This document shows, one piece after another, positions 1-10,208 of a stretch of 39,116 bases of DNA. Under the pieces are notes generated by a model. The model was not told the origin of the DNA. It searched no databases and was given only the letters and a program-made list of their open reading frames with translations. Source of the stretch: Bacillota bacterium (GTDB lineage: Bacteria; Bacillota; Bacilli; Alicyclobacillales; SLC66). How positions within the stretch are numbered: the first letter of the stretch is position 1; each line of letters begins with the position of its first letter. The stretch lies in the NCBI GenBank assembly GCA_021846165.1, contig JAJZCL010000005.1, forward strand, positions 1-39,116, read 5' to 3'. The position numbers were made by a program, and so were the translations under genes.

Positions 1-1
1 G

Positions 2-712
2 CGGGCGTCTGTCGTGGAGTCTGTGCAAAACCCGTTCGAGGATGCGCGGACAACCGTCACTGGCACCTTGCGGGTGCTGGAAGGCGCGCGCAGAGCGAAG
101 GCGTGCAAGGTGGTGTTTTCCTCAACGGCTGCAGTGTACGGCAATCCGGATGCGCCGTTGCCGCTTGTGGAGGACACCTCCACCGACCCGATCTCCCCGT
201 ATGGCGTGTCCAAGCTGGCGGCGGAGCGATACCTGCGAGTATACAAGGAACTGCATCAAGTAGACTTTGCGGTGCTGCGTTACGCGAATGTTTACGGACC
301 GCGTCAAGGTGTGACTGGCGAGGGCGGGGTGATCGCCATATTCACCAAGGCCGCCTTGCGCGGTGAGCCGTTGCGCTTGTACGGGGATGGCTTACACACG
401 CGCGATTACATAATGGTACACGATGTCGCGTGCGCCAACTTGCTCGCCGCCGATCGATCCGGCAGCTTTCTCCTTAATATCAGCACTGGTTTAGAAACGA
501 GCAACCGCCGCTTGACCGAACTTGTTGCTGCGGCGTCGGGACGCGAACTGGACGTGCGGGAAGAATCGGAACGCCCCGGCGATATCAGGCGCAGCGCTCT
601 CTCGCCGACGCTCGCCACGTCGAGCATCGGGTTTGCGGCGAAATACCAGATTGACGAAGGACTGCGCGAAACGTACCAATGGATGTTGAACTGGTCGGCG
701 GATGGAAGTTGA
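2..712 (+). CDS. NAD-dependent epimerase/dehydratase (UDP-glucose 4-epimerase-like), 5'-truncated by the window edge
   Basis: Reading frame continues upstream of the ORF-track start (RASVVESVQNP...); SSTAAVYG, SPYGVSKLAAE (YxxxK) and NVYGPRQ are SDR epimerase motifs. Confidence 0.85.
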   Translation, partial: RASVVESVQNPFEDARTTVTGTLRVLEGARRAKACKVVFSSTAAVYGNPDAPLPLVEDTSTDPISPYGVSKLAAERYLRVYKELHQVDFAVLRYANVYGPRQGVTGEGGVIAIFTKAALRGEPLRLYGDGLHTRDYIMVHDVACANLLAADRSGSFLLNISTGLETSNRRLTELVAAASGRELDVREESERPGDIRRSALSPTLATSSIGFAAKYQIDEGLRETYQWMLNWSADGS

Positions 713-738
713 CATTAATTCCTACGCTAGACTATAAT
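709..738 (+). promoter_or_regulatory. Predicted sigma-A promoter for rpsU
   Basis: TTGACA (709-714), 18-nt spacer, TATAAT (733-738), just upstream of rpsU. Confidence 0.75.
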
Positions 739-813
739 CAAGGATGATACGCAATGTGAATGCGTTCCAGGTGGTTAACCTCCTGTATTGTCGGCGGAGG
801 GAGGGAAAATATC

Positions 814-990
814 ATGTCAGAGATTAGAATTCGCAAGAATGAATCCCTTGATTCTGCCTTGCGGCGTTTTAAGCGTGCGACCGCTAAGGACGGCATCCTC
901 GCCGAAGTGAAGAAACGGAGACAGTACGATAAGCCTAGCGTGGCGCGCAAGAAGAAGTCGGAAGCGGCGCGTAAACGCAAGAAATACTAA
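814..990 (+). CDS. rpsU: 30S ribosomal protein S21
   Basis: [61 protein letters not shown] ggagggaggg upstream; ATG at 814 rather than ORF-track 760. Confidence 0.96.
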   Translation: MSEIRIRKNESLDSALRRFKRATAKDGILAEVKKRRQYDKPSVARKKKSEAARKRKKY

Positions 991-1022
991 TTTGACTAAG
1001 CTAGGAAAAGGGTGACGCCCCC

Positions 1023-1472
1023 GTGGCACTGGCGGATCGCTTGGAACGGGATTTAGTGCAAGCGATGAAAAGCAAAGACAAGGTTCGGTTGTCCGTACTC
1101 AGGCTTGTGAAGGCTGCGGTACGCAATGCAGAGATCGACAAGCGCGTCACGCTTGGGGACGATGAAATCGTCGGCGTGTTGCGCAAGGAAGTCAAGCAGC
1201 GCAAGGAATCGCTTATCGCGATTGAAGGCGCTGGACGGGATGATCTAGTTCAGGAGCTGCATGTGGAGATTGGCATTTTGGAGGAGTATCTGCCGCAGGC
1301 GCTCGCTGAGGAACAGATTGAAGGCATCGTGCGCGAAGTGGTTGCCGAGGTGGGTGCCGTATCCAAGGCGGACATGGGCAAGGTGATGCCGATCGTGATG
1401 AAGAAGGTTGGCGGACAAGCGGAAGGCAGAATCGTCAACCGCATCGTTCAACAGGTTTTGGCCACGCTTTAG
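1023..1472 (+). CDS. yqeY: GatB/YqeY domain protein
   Basis: 149 aa, YqeY-like (LADRLERDLVQAMKSKDK..RLSVLRLVKAAVRNAEID); next to rpsU as in Bacilli. Confidence 0.93.
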   Translation: MALADRLERDLVQAMKSKDKVRLSVLRLVKAAVRNAEIDKRVTLGDDEIVGVLRKEVKQRKESLIAIEGAGRDDLVQELHVEIGILEEYLPQALAEEQIEGIVREVVAEVGAVSKADMGKVMPIVMKKVGGQAEGRIVNRIVQQVLATL

Positions 1473-1492
1473 ACATCGAACAGACTAGCGAA

Positions 1493-1520
1493 GCGACTCG
1501 TGAATACGGGTCGCTTTTTT
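1493..1520 (+). terminator. Rho-independent terminator
   Basis: GCGACTCG-tgaata-CGGGTCGC followed by TTTTTT. Confidence 0.75.
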
Positions 1521-1566
1521 GCGTATAAGTTTGGCGTGACGCGCATACATGTGGAAAGGAGGGGGG

Positions 1567-1875
1567 GTGCCATTGAAATCGAAAGTCCGCAAGTGGGCGG
1601 AACAAATGGCGCAAGACTGGTTAGAGGCGCCTGCCGACACGCTGGGTGCCAAATCCCGGTTGGTGGTTTTGGCCATGAATCAGGCGGTGATCGAAAACTT
1701 CTTAGAACTCGCCGCATTTTCCCCGGAGCAGGTGCGCATTCTCGTGCGGGATGGCGCGATTTCGATTGTGGGACAAAACCTCTGTATTCGTTCCGTGACG
1801 CCAGAAGAATTGCTGGTCGAGGGCGAAATCAGTCAAGTGCGTTTTTCCCGAGATACTGAAAGCGGGTGGGCGTGA
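1567..1875 (+). CDS. yqfC: Sporulation protein YqfC
   Basis: ~100 aa YqfC-like sequence, between yqeY and yqfD; GTG start after aaaggaggggg. Confidence 0.85.
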   Translation: MPLKSKVRKWAEQMAQDWLEAPADTLGAKSRLVVLAMNQAVIENFLELAAFSPEQVRILVRDGAISIVGQNLCIRSVTPEELLVEGEISQVRFSRDTESGWA

Positions 1876-1886
1876 GGAGGGAACGA

Positions 1887-3065
1887 ATGGCTTTTTTTCG
1901 CTTGTCCGAATGGGTAAAGGGTTACGTGGAAATGGAAGTGCGGAACGACGTCGACAAAAACCTGCTTCGAACGCTCGCCACAAACGGCATCCGCCTGTGG
2001 AACGCGCGCCACAAAGGCAGCGTCTATACGTTTTGTTTGCAGCTTGACGACTTGCATGAGGCGCTAGAGCAGGCGCGAACTTCCCATGTAAAAATTCGCT
2101 TTTCCGAGCGCAGGGGACTGCCTTTCCTGATTCGCCATGCCCGCAAACGCAAGACGTTTTTGGTGGGGGGGGCGATGTTTGTCGCGGTATTGTACATGCT
2201 TTCTAGTTTTGTTTGGCGTGTCGAGATCGTTGGCGCCGACCAAACGGAAGTAGTGGAGTTCGCGCTGCGAAAGCTGAACATTTACCCTGGCAGTTGGCTG
2301 TATAACGTGATGGCGCAGGACGATGTGCAGTTGGCGCTGCTGGAAGCGTTGCCGCAAGTGTCGTGGGTGGGAGTGAAAATCCAGGGCACGTCGGTGTTTG
2401 TCAACATCATTCCGCGCATCGCCCCCGCCAAGCGGCTGGAACTGCATCCGCAAAACGTGGTGGCAAGTGTACCTGGCGTGGTGGCGAACATTCTTGCTGA
2501 CAGCGGACAGGCGCTGGTTCAGCAAGGGGAGTACGTGACGCCGGGCGCGGTGCTGATCAGCGGTGAACTTGATAACGGGAAAAAAGTGTACGCGAGCGGC
2601 AAAGTGGAAGCGATCGTGTGGTACCGCACGGAGGTCAAACTGCCGCTTCAACGTGTTGACTTGCAGTACACGGGTCGTTACGTCCGACATGATTACCTGG
2701 TGATCGGGCAATTGCCGGTGCCAGTTTGGGGGTTCTCGCACCCTCCTTATGCGTTATCGAATGCGAATCAAGTCGATGAACCGCTAAAATTGGGGGATTA
2801 CAAGTTGCCTTTGCAGTTCCGTGTCGATACCGTATATGAGGTGAAAAAAGTCCATGTCAAGCTGTCCGTCGCGCAAGCCACCGCGCGGGGCATGCAGTTT
2901 GCCGTCCGTGAAGTGCAGCGCATGACGCCAGACGGCACAAAAGTCATTCGACAGAATATTTTACAGCGTAAACAGGTGCGTGGTAATCTATATGTGACGG
3001 TCTGGTCTGAGGCGCTGCAGAACATCGGCAAGCCTCAGGAGATACCAGACGCGATCCAGCAGTAA
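1887..3065 (+). CDS. yqfD: Sporulation protein YqfD
   Basis: Single N-terminal-third TM segment, YqfD-like length and sequence; synteny yqfC-yqfD-phoH; ATG 1887 after GAGGAGGG. Confidence 0.9.
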   Translation: MAFFRLSEWVKGYVEMEVRNDVDKNLLRTLATNGIRLWNARHKGSVYTFCLQLDDLHEALEQARTSHVKIRFSERRGLPFLIRHARKRKTFLVGGAMFVAVLYMLSSFVWRVEIVGADQTEVVEFALRKLNIYPGSWLYNVMAQDDVQLALLEALPQVSWVGVKIQGTSVFVNIIPRIAPAKRLELHPQNVVASVPGVVANILADSGQALVQQGEYVTPGAVLISGELDNGKKVYASGKVEAIVWYRTEVKLPLQRVDLQYTGRYVRHDYLVIGQLPVPVWGFSHPPYALSNANQVDEPLKLGDYKLPLQFRVDTVYEVKKVHVKLSVAQATARGMQFAVREVQRMTPDGTKVIRQNILQRKQVRGNLYVTVWSEALQNIGKPQEIPDAIQQ

Positions 3066-4061
3066 TTGAGGAGTTGGGATCAAAGGTTGAGTGATCAAAC
3101 CTCGACTTCGCGCAAAATCGTCCTTCGCGATAATGACGAAGCCAGAATGGTGTTTGGTCCGCAAGATGCCCACATTCGTCTCGTGGGTCAGGCGTTTTCC
3201 TGTCAACTGATCAATCGCGGCAATGAGTTGACCATCTCGGGAAACACTGCGGATGTAGATAAAGTATACGACCTTGTCGACGTGCTGGCGCAGCTTGTGC
3301 GAAAGGGTCTGTCTGTCGGCGAGCGCGATGTGACCTATGCAATTGAGGCACAGCGGCAGGGGTACGTTCATGAATTGCTGGAGTTGTACGCGGAAGAGCT
3401 GGCGCACAACTACAAGGGCAAACCGATCCGGATCAAGTCGTTGGGACAGAAGCAGTACGTCGACGCCATGCGCAAGCGCGACATCGTGTTTGCGATTGGC
3501 CCCGCTGGCACGGGCAAGACGTACCTGGCCGTGGTACTCGCGCACATGGCGCTACGGCGCGGCGAGGTCAAGCGCATCATCCTCACCCGTCCCGCCGTGG
3601 AGGCGGGGGAGAATCTCGGCTTTTTGCCCGGTGACCTGCAGGAGAAGGTGGATCCTTACCTGCGTCCGCTGTACGACGCGCTCCATGACGTGATGGGGCC
3701 TGAGCAACTGGCACGAGCAATGGAACGCGGGTTGGTCGAAGTCGCCCCGCTTGCGTACATGCGCGGTCGCACGCTGGATGAGGCTTACGTGATCTTGGAT
3801 GAAGCGCAAAACACAACACCGGAACAGATGAAGATGTTTTTGACACGACTGGGGTTTGGCTCCAAAATGGTAGTGACTGGTGATGTCACCCAGATCGATC
3901 TGCCGCGCGGAAAACTGTCAGGGTTGCGCGAAGCGGTGCGCATTCTCAGTGGTATCAATGAGGTCGGCATGATCGAACTTGATGAAGTGGACGTGGTTCG
4001 TCATCCCCTTGTCCGAAAAATAATTCGCGCCTATGCGGAGGATGAGAGCGAGCGAGAGTGA
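3066..4061 (+). CDS. phoH: PhoH-like ATPase (start uncertain: TTG 3066 or TTG 3087)
   Basis: Walker A GPAGTGKTYLAV, VILDEAQNTTPEQMKMFLTRLG, VTGDVTQIDLP. Confidence 0.95.
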   Translation: MRSWDQRLSDQTSTSRKIVLRDNDEARMVFGPQDAHIRLVGQAFSCQLINRGNELTISGNTADVDKVYDLVDVLAQLVRKGLSVGERDVTYAIEAQRQGYVHELLELYAEELAHNYKGKPIRIKSLGQKQYVDAMRKRDIVFAIGPAGTGKTYLAVVLAHMALRRGEVKRIILTRPAVEAGENLGFLPGDLQEKVDPYLRPLYDALHDVMGPEQLARAMERGLVEVAPLAYMRGRTLDEAYVILDEAQNTTPEQMKMFLTRLGFGSKMVVTGDVTQIDLPRGKLSGLREAVRILSGINEVGMIELDEVDVVRHPLVRKIIRAYAEDESERE

Positions 4062-6175
4062 TGGTCGCAAAGTCTACTAAGAAGAGTTGGCGTGTATGGT
4101 TTAAAAGCGTTAATTTCCGCTACAGTCGAAGGGTGCGCAGCGCGATTTACGCGCTCTTGGCGATATTTCTGTTCAGCGTGTTGGTGGGTACGGTGCTTCC
4201 CGTTCGCTATGATCTGGCCGTCGGGCAGGTAAGCCAAACCACCATTCGCGCGCCGATTGACGCGGTGGACACGCACGCGACCAACCTAGCCAAGCATGCG
4301 GCGGCAGCCATGGTGCCGAAGCGTTATGACATCAACCCCGCCACCGAAGAGCAGGCGCTTGGCGCGCTGGATCAACTTTTTAACACCGCGCAGTCGTTGC
4401 GTTCTGAAAAAAAACTGACAAATGCTGAACGATACGTGCAATTGCGCAAATTTGCGCCTGCAAAACTCTCGTCGTCAGCCCTCCAATCCATTCTGTCGCT
4501 GCGTCAGAGTGATCAGGTGGCGGTCAGCAGCGCCGCCATTAGAATTGTGCAGCAGATTTTGCAAAACAACTTTTCCGCAAGCGACATGAAGCGTGCCGAT
4601 ATGGTTGTGGATCAGCAACTCGTGGCGCTCAACGTGAGCGAGAGTTCGCGCCTGTTGATCGGTCAAATCGTCATCTCAGTACTCAAGCCCAATCTTGTGT
4701 ACAATGCGGTACTCACGCAGCAAGCCAAAATTGCGGCGGAACAGGGCGTGCCGGACGTGTGGATCAACCGCGGGGATATGATCGTCCGTCGTGGGCAGCT
4801 GATTACGTCTACGATCATGAGTCAGTTGCAAGACTTGAAACTCTTAAAGACCGAGCCTGATTATGGCATTTATATTGGATTTTTCTTGTTTATCGCGGTA
4901 CTCGTTAGCGCGACTGCGTCGTTTATACAGATAAGGAAAGGTAAAATTTCCCTTGATAATGTACACCTGTTGTTGTATGCCACCATCGTGGGGCTGATGG
5001 CGGCGTTGATCAGCATCGAAAAGGCGGGCATCGTCGCTGGATTGCCGCTTGCTTCGTCTTATGTGTTGCCGCTCGCGGCAGGCAGCATGCTGACCGTGAT
5101 GTTTTTCGGAACGTCGCTGGCGATGCTGACGTCGGTACTTTTGGCGGTCGCGGTCAGTGCTGCGTTCGGTTACGATTTTCAACATTTCTTTGTGATGTTG
5201 AGCGGCATGATCGGCGCGTCGCTGACCATGATTCGCGTCAAACACCGCCGCGTGTTCATGCATGCGGGATTGCTTGCGGCGTTGCTCAATGCCGTCACGA
5301 TCGCGCTCATGTTCCTGTTGCTGACCTCGTCGGGGATTCGAGACTTGGCGTACGAAGTGGTATTTGGGGTGATCAGCGGCATTTTGTCGTCAGTGTTGAC
5401 GATCGGACTCTTGCCTTTTCTGGAAACGGTCTTTCGCATCACCACGCACATGGGCTTGCTGGAACTTGGCAATCCCAATCACCCGCTCTTGCGCAAGCTT
5501 TTGCTAGAGGCACCGGGGACGTACCACCACAGCCTGATTGTCGGCAATCTGGCCGAAGCGGCCGCAGAGGAGATTGGCGCTGACTCGCTCCTATGCCGGG
5601 TTGGCGCGTACTATCATGATGTCGGAAAAATGCGGCGTCCTCAGTTTTTCATTGAAAACCAGTTTGCAGGTGAAAATCCGCACGAAAAGATCGCGCCCAA
5701 TCTTTCTTGCATGATTGTGACGGCGCACGTGACGGACGGCATCGAGATGCTGCGCGAGTACAACATCCCAGAGCCGATTCGCGATATTTGCGCAGAACAC
5801 CATGGCACTACGGCGCTTTGGTACTTTTATAACAGGGCGGTGGAGCTTGACAAGCACCACGTTCCGAGTATTGACCAATATCGCTATCCGGGGCCGCGCC
5901 CGCGCTCTAAGGAGGCGGCTATCGTCATGGTCTGCGATGCGGTCGAAGCTTCGGTGCGCTCGCTGAACAAACCCACACCGCCACGAATCGAAGCGATGAT
6001 TCGCAAGATTATCAAGGATCGTTTGCAGGACGGTCAGTTTGACGAGTGCGAGTTGACGCTTGGCGATTTGGAACGCTTGGTGGGGGTATTCATGCGCACC
6101 CTGCGTGGGGTTCACCATGAACGGATCGAGTATCCCAAGATCACGAATATTGTGGAATTGAAGGCCAAAAGCTGA
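4061..6175 (+). CDS. pgpH: 7TM-7TMR_HDED/HD domain protein, PgpH-type c-di-AMP phosphodiesterase family (YqfF)
   Basis: N-terminal extracellular region, several TM helices, HD domain (YHHSLIVGNLAEAAAEEIG...YYHDVGKM); synteny. Confidence 0.93.
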   Translation: MVAKSTKKSWRVWFKSVNFRYSRRVRSAIYALLAIFLFSVLVGTVLPVRYDLAVGQVSQTTIRAPIDAVDTHATNLAKHAAAAMVPKRYDINPATEEQALGALDQLFNTAQSLRSEKKLTNAERYVQLRKFAPAKLSSSALQSILSLRQSDQVAVSSAAIRIVQQILQNNFSASDMKRADMVVDQQLVALNVSESSRLLIGQIVISVLKPNLVYNAVLTQQAKIAAEQGVPDVWINRGDMIVRRGQLITSTIMSQLQDLKLLKTEPDYGIYIGFFLFIAVLVSATASFIQIRKGKISLDNVHLLLYATIVGLMAALISIEKAGIVAGLPLASSYVLPLAAGSMLTVMFFGTSLAMLTSVLLAVAVSAAFGYDFQHFFVMLSGMIGASLTMIRVKHRRVFMHAGLLAALLNAVTIALMFLLLTSSGIRDLAYEVVFGVISGILSSVLTIGLLPFLETVFRITTHMGLLELGNPNHPLLRKLLLEAPGTYHHSLIVGNLAEAAAEEIGADSLLCRVGAYYHDVGKMRRPQFFIENQFAGENPHEKIAPNLSCMIVTAHVTDGIEMLREYNIPEPIRDICAEHHGTTALWYFYNRAVELDKHHVPSIDQYRYPGPRPRSKEAAIVMVCDAVEASVRSLNKPTPPRIEAMIRKIIKDRLQDGQFDECELTLGDLERLVGVFMRTLRGVHHERIEYPKITNIVELKAKS

Positions 6176-6197
6176 CTTGCTGGAGAGGGAACGCCAA

Positions 6198-6686
6198 ATG
6201 AGTGAAATTCAACGCGATCATGATATCGCGGTGCGTTGGGAGATCAACCCCGAACCTTTGTTTGCGCAGACGGAAGCGGAGGCGATTGTAGACGGGGTGT
6301 GCGCGGCGATTGCTCGCAAGGCTGAACTGGAGGCCGTGGAGTTGTCGTTGTCGTTTGTAGACGAGCAGGAGATTCAGGACTTGAATCGACAGTATCGAGG
6401 CATCGACGCAGTGACCGACGTGCTGTCTTTTTCTTTGCTCGAAGGAGACGAACCTGAGGTGATTGATGAAGCGGGGCCGCTCGCGCTGGGTGATATTGTG
6501 ATTTGCTGGCCGGTGCTGGCGGCGCAGGCTCGCGAGTACGGTCATGCGCCTGCACGCGAACTCGCGTTTTTGACGGCGCACGGGATGCTGCACCTGCTTG
6601 GCTACGATCACGAAACGCCTGCGGAAGAACAGGCGATGACGGCGCTTCAGGAAGAGGTTTTGACGACGATCGGGATCACCAGGTAA
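6198..6686 (+). CDS. ybeY: Endoribonuclease YbeY (rRNA maturation)
   Basis: HGMLHLLGYDHETPAEE (HxxxHxxGxDH) motif; ATG 6198 after ggagaggga. Confidence 0.95.
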   Translation: MSEIQRDHDIAVRWEINPEPLFAQTEAEAIVDGVCAAIARKAELEAVELSLSFVDEQEIQDLNRQYRGIDAVTDVLSFSLLEGDEPEVIDEAGPLALGDIVICWPVLAAQAREYGHAPARELAFLTAHGMLHLLGYDHETPAEEQAMTALQEEVLTTIGITR

Positions 6687-6692
6687 AGACTG

Positions 6693-7175
6693 ATGAAGGC
6701 GCTGATCCAAAGCTTTCGTTTCGCGCTGGAAGGGATGGCGTATGCGCTGCTCACGCAACGCAACATGCGTATCCACTTTGCCGCCGCGATCTTTGTGGTG
6801 TTGCTTTGTGCGCTTTTGCAGGTGAACACGTATGAGATCATCGCCGTTTTGTTTTCAGTAGCTCTGGTGATCGCTTTGGAGTTGGCCAACACTGCGGTCG
6901 AACGGGTGATCGATCTGCTTGTCGAAGAGCGGCGCCACCCTTACGCGAAGGTAGCGAAGGACGTTGCGGCGGCTGCGGTATTTGTCGCCGCTATCAACGC
7001 GGTTTTGATCGCGTACTTCGTCTTTTATGACAAGTTGACGCCACCGCACCTGCGCGATTGGCAGGCGAGTTTGCATCCTCCTTATATTGGTGCGTTTTTG
7101 ATCGCGCTGTTGCTGCTTTTGAACCTTATCGTCGCCTATGCGATTTTGCTCCGAAATAAGCACAGGAGAAAGTGA
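6693..7175 (+). CDS. dgkA: Diacylglycerol/undecaprenol kinase family protein
   Basis: SFRFALEGMAYALLTQRNMRIHFAAA, ELANTAVERVIDL motifs, 3-4 TM. Confidence 0.93.
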   Translation: MKALIQSFRFALEGMAYALLTQRNMRIHFAAAIFVVLLCALLQVNTYEIIAVLFSVALVIALELANTAVERVIDLLVEERRHPYAKVAKDVAAAAVFVAAINAVLIAYFVFYDKLTPPHLRDWQASLHPPYIGAFLIALLLLLNLIVAYAILLRNKHRRK

Positions 7176-7179
7176 TTCC

Positions 7180-7578
7180 GTGGATTGGAATGAACTCATC
7201 GCCGCCGCGTGCATGTCGCGGATTCACGCGTATGCGCCGTATTCCGGCTTTGCAGTCGGTGCCGCTGTGTTAGCTGACAACGGCCAGTTGTACGCCGGGT
7301 GCAACGTAGAGAACGCCTCCTATGGCCTTGGCAATTGTGCCGAACGGACGGCGGTGTTCAACATGGTGGCGGGCGGCGGCAAACGCATCGCGGCGATGGC
7401 CGTGATCGCCTCTGGTGATCGAGCGGTAGCGCCGTGCGGGGCGTGCCGTCAGGTGCTGACCGAGTTTGCGGATGCGGATACGCCCGTTATGCTTGCCAAC
7501 CTGACGGGTCAAACTAAGCTTGTGACCATCGGCGAACTGTTGCCGTACGCATTTGAAAAGGGAGACTTGCCATCGTGA
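7180..7578 (+). CDS. cdd: Cytidine deaminase
   Basis: CNVENASYGLGNCAERTAV, PCGACRQVL zinc motifs; GTG 7180. Confidence 0.95.
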   Translation: MDWNELIAAACMSRIHAYAPYSGFAVGAAVLADNGQLYAGCNVENASYGLGNCAERTAVFNMVAGGGKRIAAMAVIASGDRAVAPCGACRQVLTEFADADTPVMLANLTGQTKLVTIGELLPYAFEKGDLPS

Positions 7579-8477
7579 TGACGGGAAAAAAATCTGGATT
7601 TATCGCCGTTGTCGGCAAACCGAATGCGGGAAAGTCGACGCTCATGAATGCGATCCTCGGTAAAAAAGTGGCGATCATGTCGGATAAGCCGCAAACGACG
7701 AGGACGCTCGTACGCGGTATTTTGACGCAGGACGAGGGGCAACTGGTGTTTCTCGATACCCCCGGCATTCACAAACCGCGGCACCTGCTGGGCGAAGTGA
7801 TGAACGAACTTGCCGAAGGCGCGATGCGCGAGGTCGATCTTGTCGTGTGGGTGGTTGACGCATCGGCTGGCGCCCTGTATCTGCATGAGGATATCTTGCA
7901 CAAGTTGCAGAGCGCAAAACCGCAAGCAATACTCGTGCTGAACAAGGTGGATCTTGTTGCAAAGGAAAGCCTGCTCGCCCTGATCGCCGAGTATCAAAAG
8001 AGGTACGACTTTTTGGAGATCGTGCCGTTGTCCGCAAAGACGGGCGACCAGGTGGATAAGCTCGTGCGGCTGCTCTATCAGCATGCGCCAGAAGGGCCGT
8101 TTTTTTACCCGGAAGGCGTGGTCACCGACCACCCCGAAACCTTTTTGATGGCCGAGTTGATTCGGGAGAAGGTGCTGAAGCTGACGCGCGAGGAAGTTCC
8201 GCACTCCGTGGCCGTGCAGATCGAGCACACCGAGTTCCGGGAGCACAACCGTGTGCTGTACGTTCACGCCATCATTTACACCGAACGCGATTCGCAAAAA
8301 GCGATCTTGATTGGTAAAGGCGGCGGTGTTCTGAAACGCGTCGGATCGCTTGCGCGCAGCGACATGGAGAACCTTTTTTCGCGCAAGGTGTTTCTTGACC
8401 TTTGGGTGAAGGTTAAGAAAGACTGGCGCCAAAATGAGTATCTGTTGCGCAGTTTTGGTCTGGCGGATAAAGAATGA
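7575..8477 (+). CDS. era: GTPase Era
   Basis: GKPNAGKSTLMNAI, DTPGIHKP, NKVD, C-terminal KH domain. Confidence 0.97.
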   Translation: MMTGKKSGFIAVVGKPNAGKSTLMNAILGKKVAIMSDKPQTTRTLVRGILTQDEGQLVFLDTPGIHKPRHLLGEVMNELAEGAMREVDLVVWVVDASAGALYLHEDILHKLQSAKPQAILVLNKVDLVAKESLLALIAEYQKRYDFLEIVPLSAKTGDQVDKLVRLLYQHAPEGPFFYPEGVVTDHPETFLMAELIREKVLKLTREEVPHSVAVQIEHTEFREHNRVLYVHAIIYTERDSQKAILIGKGGGVLKRVGSLARSDMENLFSRKVFLDLWVKVKKDWRQNEYLLRSFGLADKE

Positions 8478-8566
8478 CGCTGTTGTAAAACAATCTCTGC
8501 ATAAGCGGAATTCCGTTTCAGCCATGCTAACCTTGATTTCAGTATCACTTTACAGGGGGCGTGCGC

Positions 8567-8731
8567 ATGCGGGAGTTCCTTTGGAATTACTTTGTGTTAA
8601 CAGGGGAAATCAGCGCCTATCTACTCTACAAAAACCACGAGAGGATCCAATATGCTCACGCGAGACCACGCTTTTGTACTCACTGCCAAACCGTATCAGG
8701 AAGGGCACCTGATGCTGGCGCTGTTGACTGA
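8567..8731 (+). CDS. yqzL: YqzL-family small protein (54 aa), overlapping the recO start
   Basis: Hand-translated MREFLWNYFVLTGEISAYLLYKNHERIQYAHARPRFCTHCQTVSGRAPDAGAVD; matches the YqzL pattern (FxWxYFxxTGxIxxYLLxK) and lies between era and recO as in B. subtilis; absent from the ORF track. Confidence 0.8.
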   Translation: MREFLWNYFVLTGEISAYLLYKNHERIQYAHARPRFCTHCQTVSGRAPDAGAVD

Positions 8732-9302
8732 GCGACACGGACTGATCCGCGCCGTTGCGCGGCGGGCGCAGCAAACGGTGAGCCCGCTGCGATCCGCTTG
8801 TCAGCCTGTTGTGGAGGCTGACTTTTTGTTGCGTTTGTCGGATAATGGGTTAGCGGACGTATTGCAGGCGGAGGTGATCGACGCGCATGCGCGTGTGCGC
8901 GGGGATCTGGCGCGTGCCGGGTTTGCCGCCGCCTGTACGGAGTGGTTGATGCAGACGGGGGGGCGAACAGGGCTTACGCACCCGCACATCGCGTATCCTT
9001 GTTATCAGACGTCCCTGCGGGCGCTGGCCGCAGATAGGGAGCCGCCCGCGCTCGTCTACTTGCGCTTCCTCGCTCGTACCTTGCCTGAAGCGGGGCTTGT
9101 CTTCGATGCGAAGGAGATCGCGCTGTGGAGCCTGTCGGAAGGCGCAAGGCGGTTGCTTCACGGCGTGGTGGCAGAGAGTGACAGCGTGGCCGCAGCGCCA
9201 GACGTGATTCACGAGGCGCTCAGCGTGGTCGGCGGGTGGATTTTTGATCAAACGGGGATCGTGTTAAAATCATTAAAAATTGCCATCCAGTTAACGCAGT
9301 GA
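8652..9302 (+). CDS. recO: DNA repair protein RecO
   Basis: RecO OB-fold N-terminus (DHAFVLTAKPYQEGHLMLALLTERHGLIRAVARRA); synteny. Confidence 0.9.
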   Translation: MLTRDHAFVLTAKPYQEGHLMLALLTERHGLIRAVARRAQQTVSPLRSACQPVVEADFLLRLSDNGLADVLQAEVIDAHARVRGDLARAGFAAACTEWLMQTGGRTGLTHPHIAYPCYQTSLRALAADREPPALVYLRFLARTLPEAGLVFDAKEIALWSLSEGARRLLHGVVAESDSVAAAPDVIHEALSVVGGWIFDQTGIVLKSLKIAIQLTQ

Positions 9303-9350
9303 TTCGCTTGGCGGCGCTATGCGGATCGCAATGCGGAGAGGAGAGTACAT

Positions 9351-10208
9351 GTGCTGGATTTTCAAACGATGATCTTGAAGTTACAGGAGTTCTGGGGATC
9401 GAAAGGGTGTCTACTGGTGCAGCCGTACGATGTCGAAAAGGGCGCCGGTACCATGAACCCGATGACGTTTTTGCGAGTGCTTGGGTCAAAGCCTTGGAAC
9501 GTGGCCTATGTCGAACCGTCGCGGCGTCCTGCGGACGGTAGGTATGGGGATAACCCCAACCGGCTGTATCAGCACCATCAGTACCAGGTGATCTTGAAGC
9601 CGTCGCCCGCCGATGTGCAGGAGATGTACCTAGAGTCGTTGCAGGTACTTGGCATTGAAGCGGCGCTGCACGACGTGCGCTTTGTCGAGGACAACTGGGA
9701 AGCGCCGACGCTCGGTGCCTGGGGACTGGGCTGGGAGGTATGGCTGGACGGCATGGAAGTGACGCAGTTCACCTACTTCCAACAGGTGGGCGGGTTTGAG
9801 GTGCGACCTGTCGCCGTCGAAATCACTTACGGATTGGAGCGGCTCGCTTCGTACATACAGGACGTGACCAACGTTTATGATTTGGCATACGCAAGCGGTG
9901 TCAGTTACGGCGACGTGTTCAAGGCCGCCGAGTACGAACACAGCGTGTACACGTTCGAGGTGTCGACGGTGGAGCGTCTGTTTGCGTGGTTTCACGAGTT
10001 CGAGAGCGAGGCCAAGCTTGCGATGGCGCACAAACTGGTGCTGCCCGCTTACGATTACGTCCTCAAGTGTTCACACGTGTTCAATCTGCTCGAAGCGCGC
10101 GGTGCGATCTCAGTGACGGAGCGCACGGGCTACATCGGTCGAGTGCGGACGCTGGCGCGGGAGGTCGCGCAAAGTTACCTAGAGTCGCGGGAGGGGGTGC
10201 AGGCATGA
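9351..10208 (+). CDS. glyQ: Glycyl-tRNA synthetase alpha subunit
   Basis: [42 protein letters not shown]. Confidence 0.97.
   Translation: MLDFQTMILKLQEFWGSKGCLLVQPYDVEKGAGTMNPMTFLRVLGSKPWNVAYVEPSRRPADGRYGDNPNRLYQHHQYQVILKPSPADVQEMYLESLQVLGIEAALHDVRFVEDNWEAPTLGAWGLGWEVWLDGMEVTQFTYFQQVGGFEVRPVAVEITYGLERLASYIQDVTNVYDLAYASGVSYGDVFKAAEYEHSVYTFEVSTVERLFAWFHEFESEAKLAMAHKLVLPAYDYVLKCSHVFNLLEARGAISVTERTGYIGRVRTLAREVAQSYLESREGVQA

Noticed and set aside
7509-8525. 338-aa minus-strand ORF
   Set aside because: Antisense to era; composition is that of a mirror frame.
9303-9350. T-box leader upstream of glyQS
   Set aside because: Only ~48 nt between recO and glyQ, with no T-box or specifier arm.
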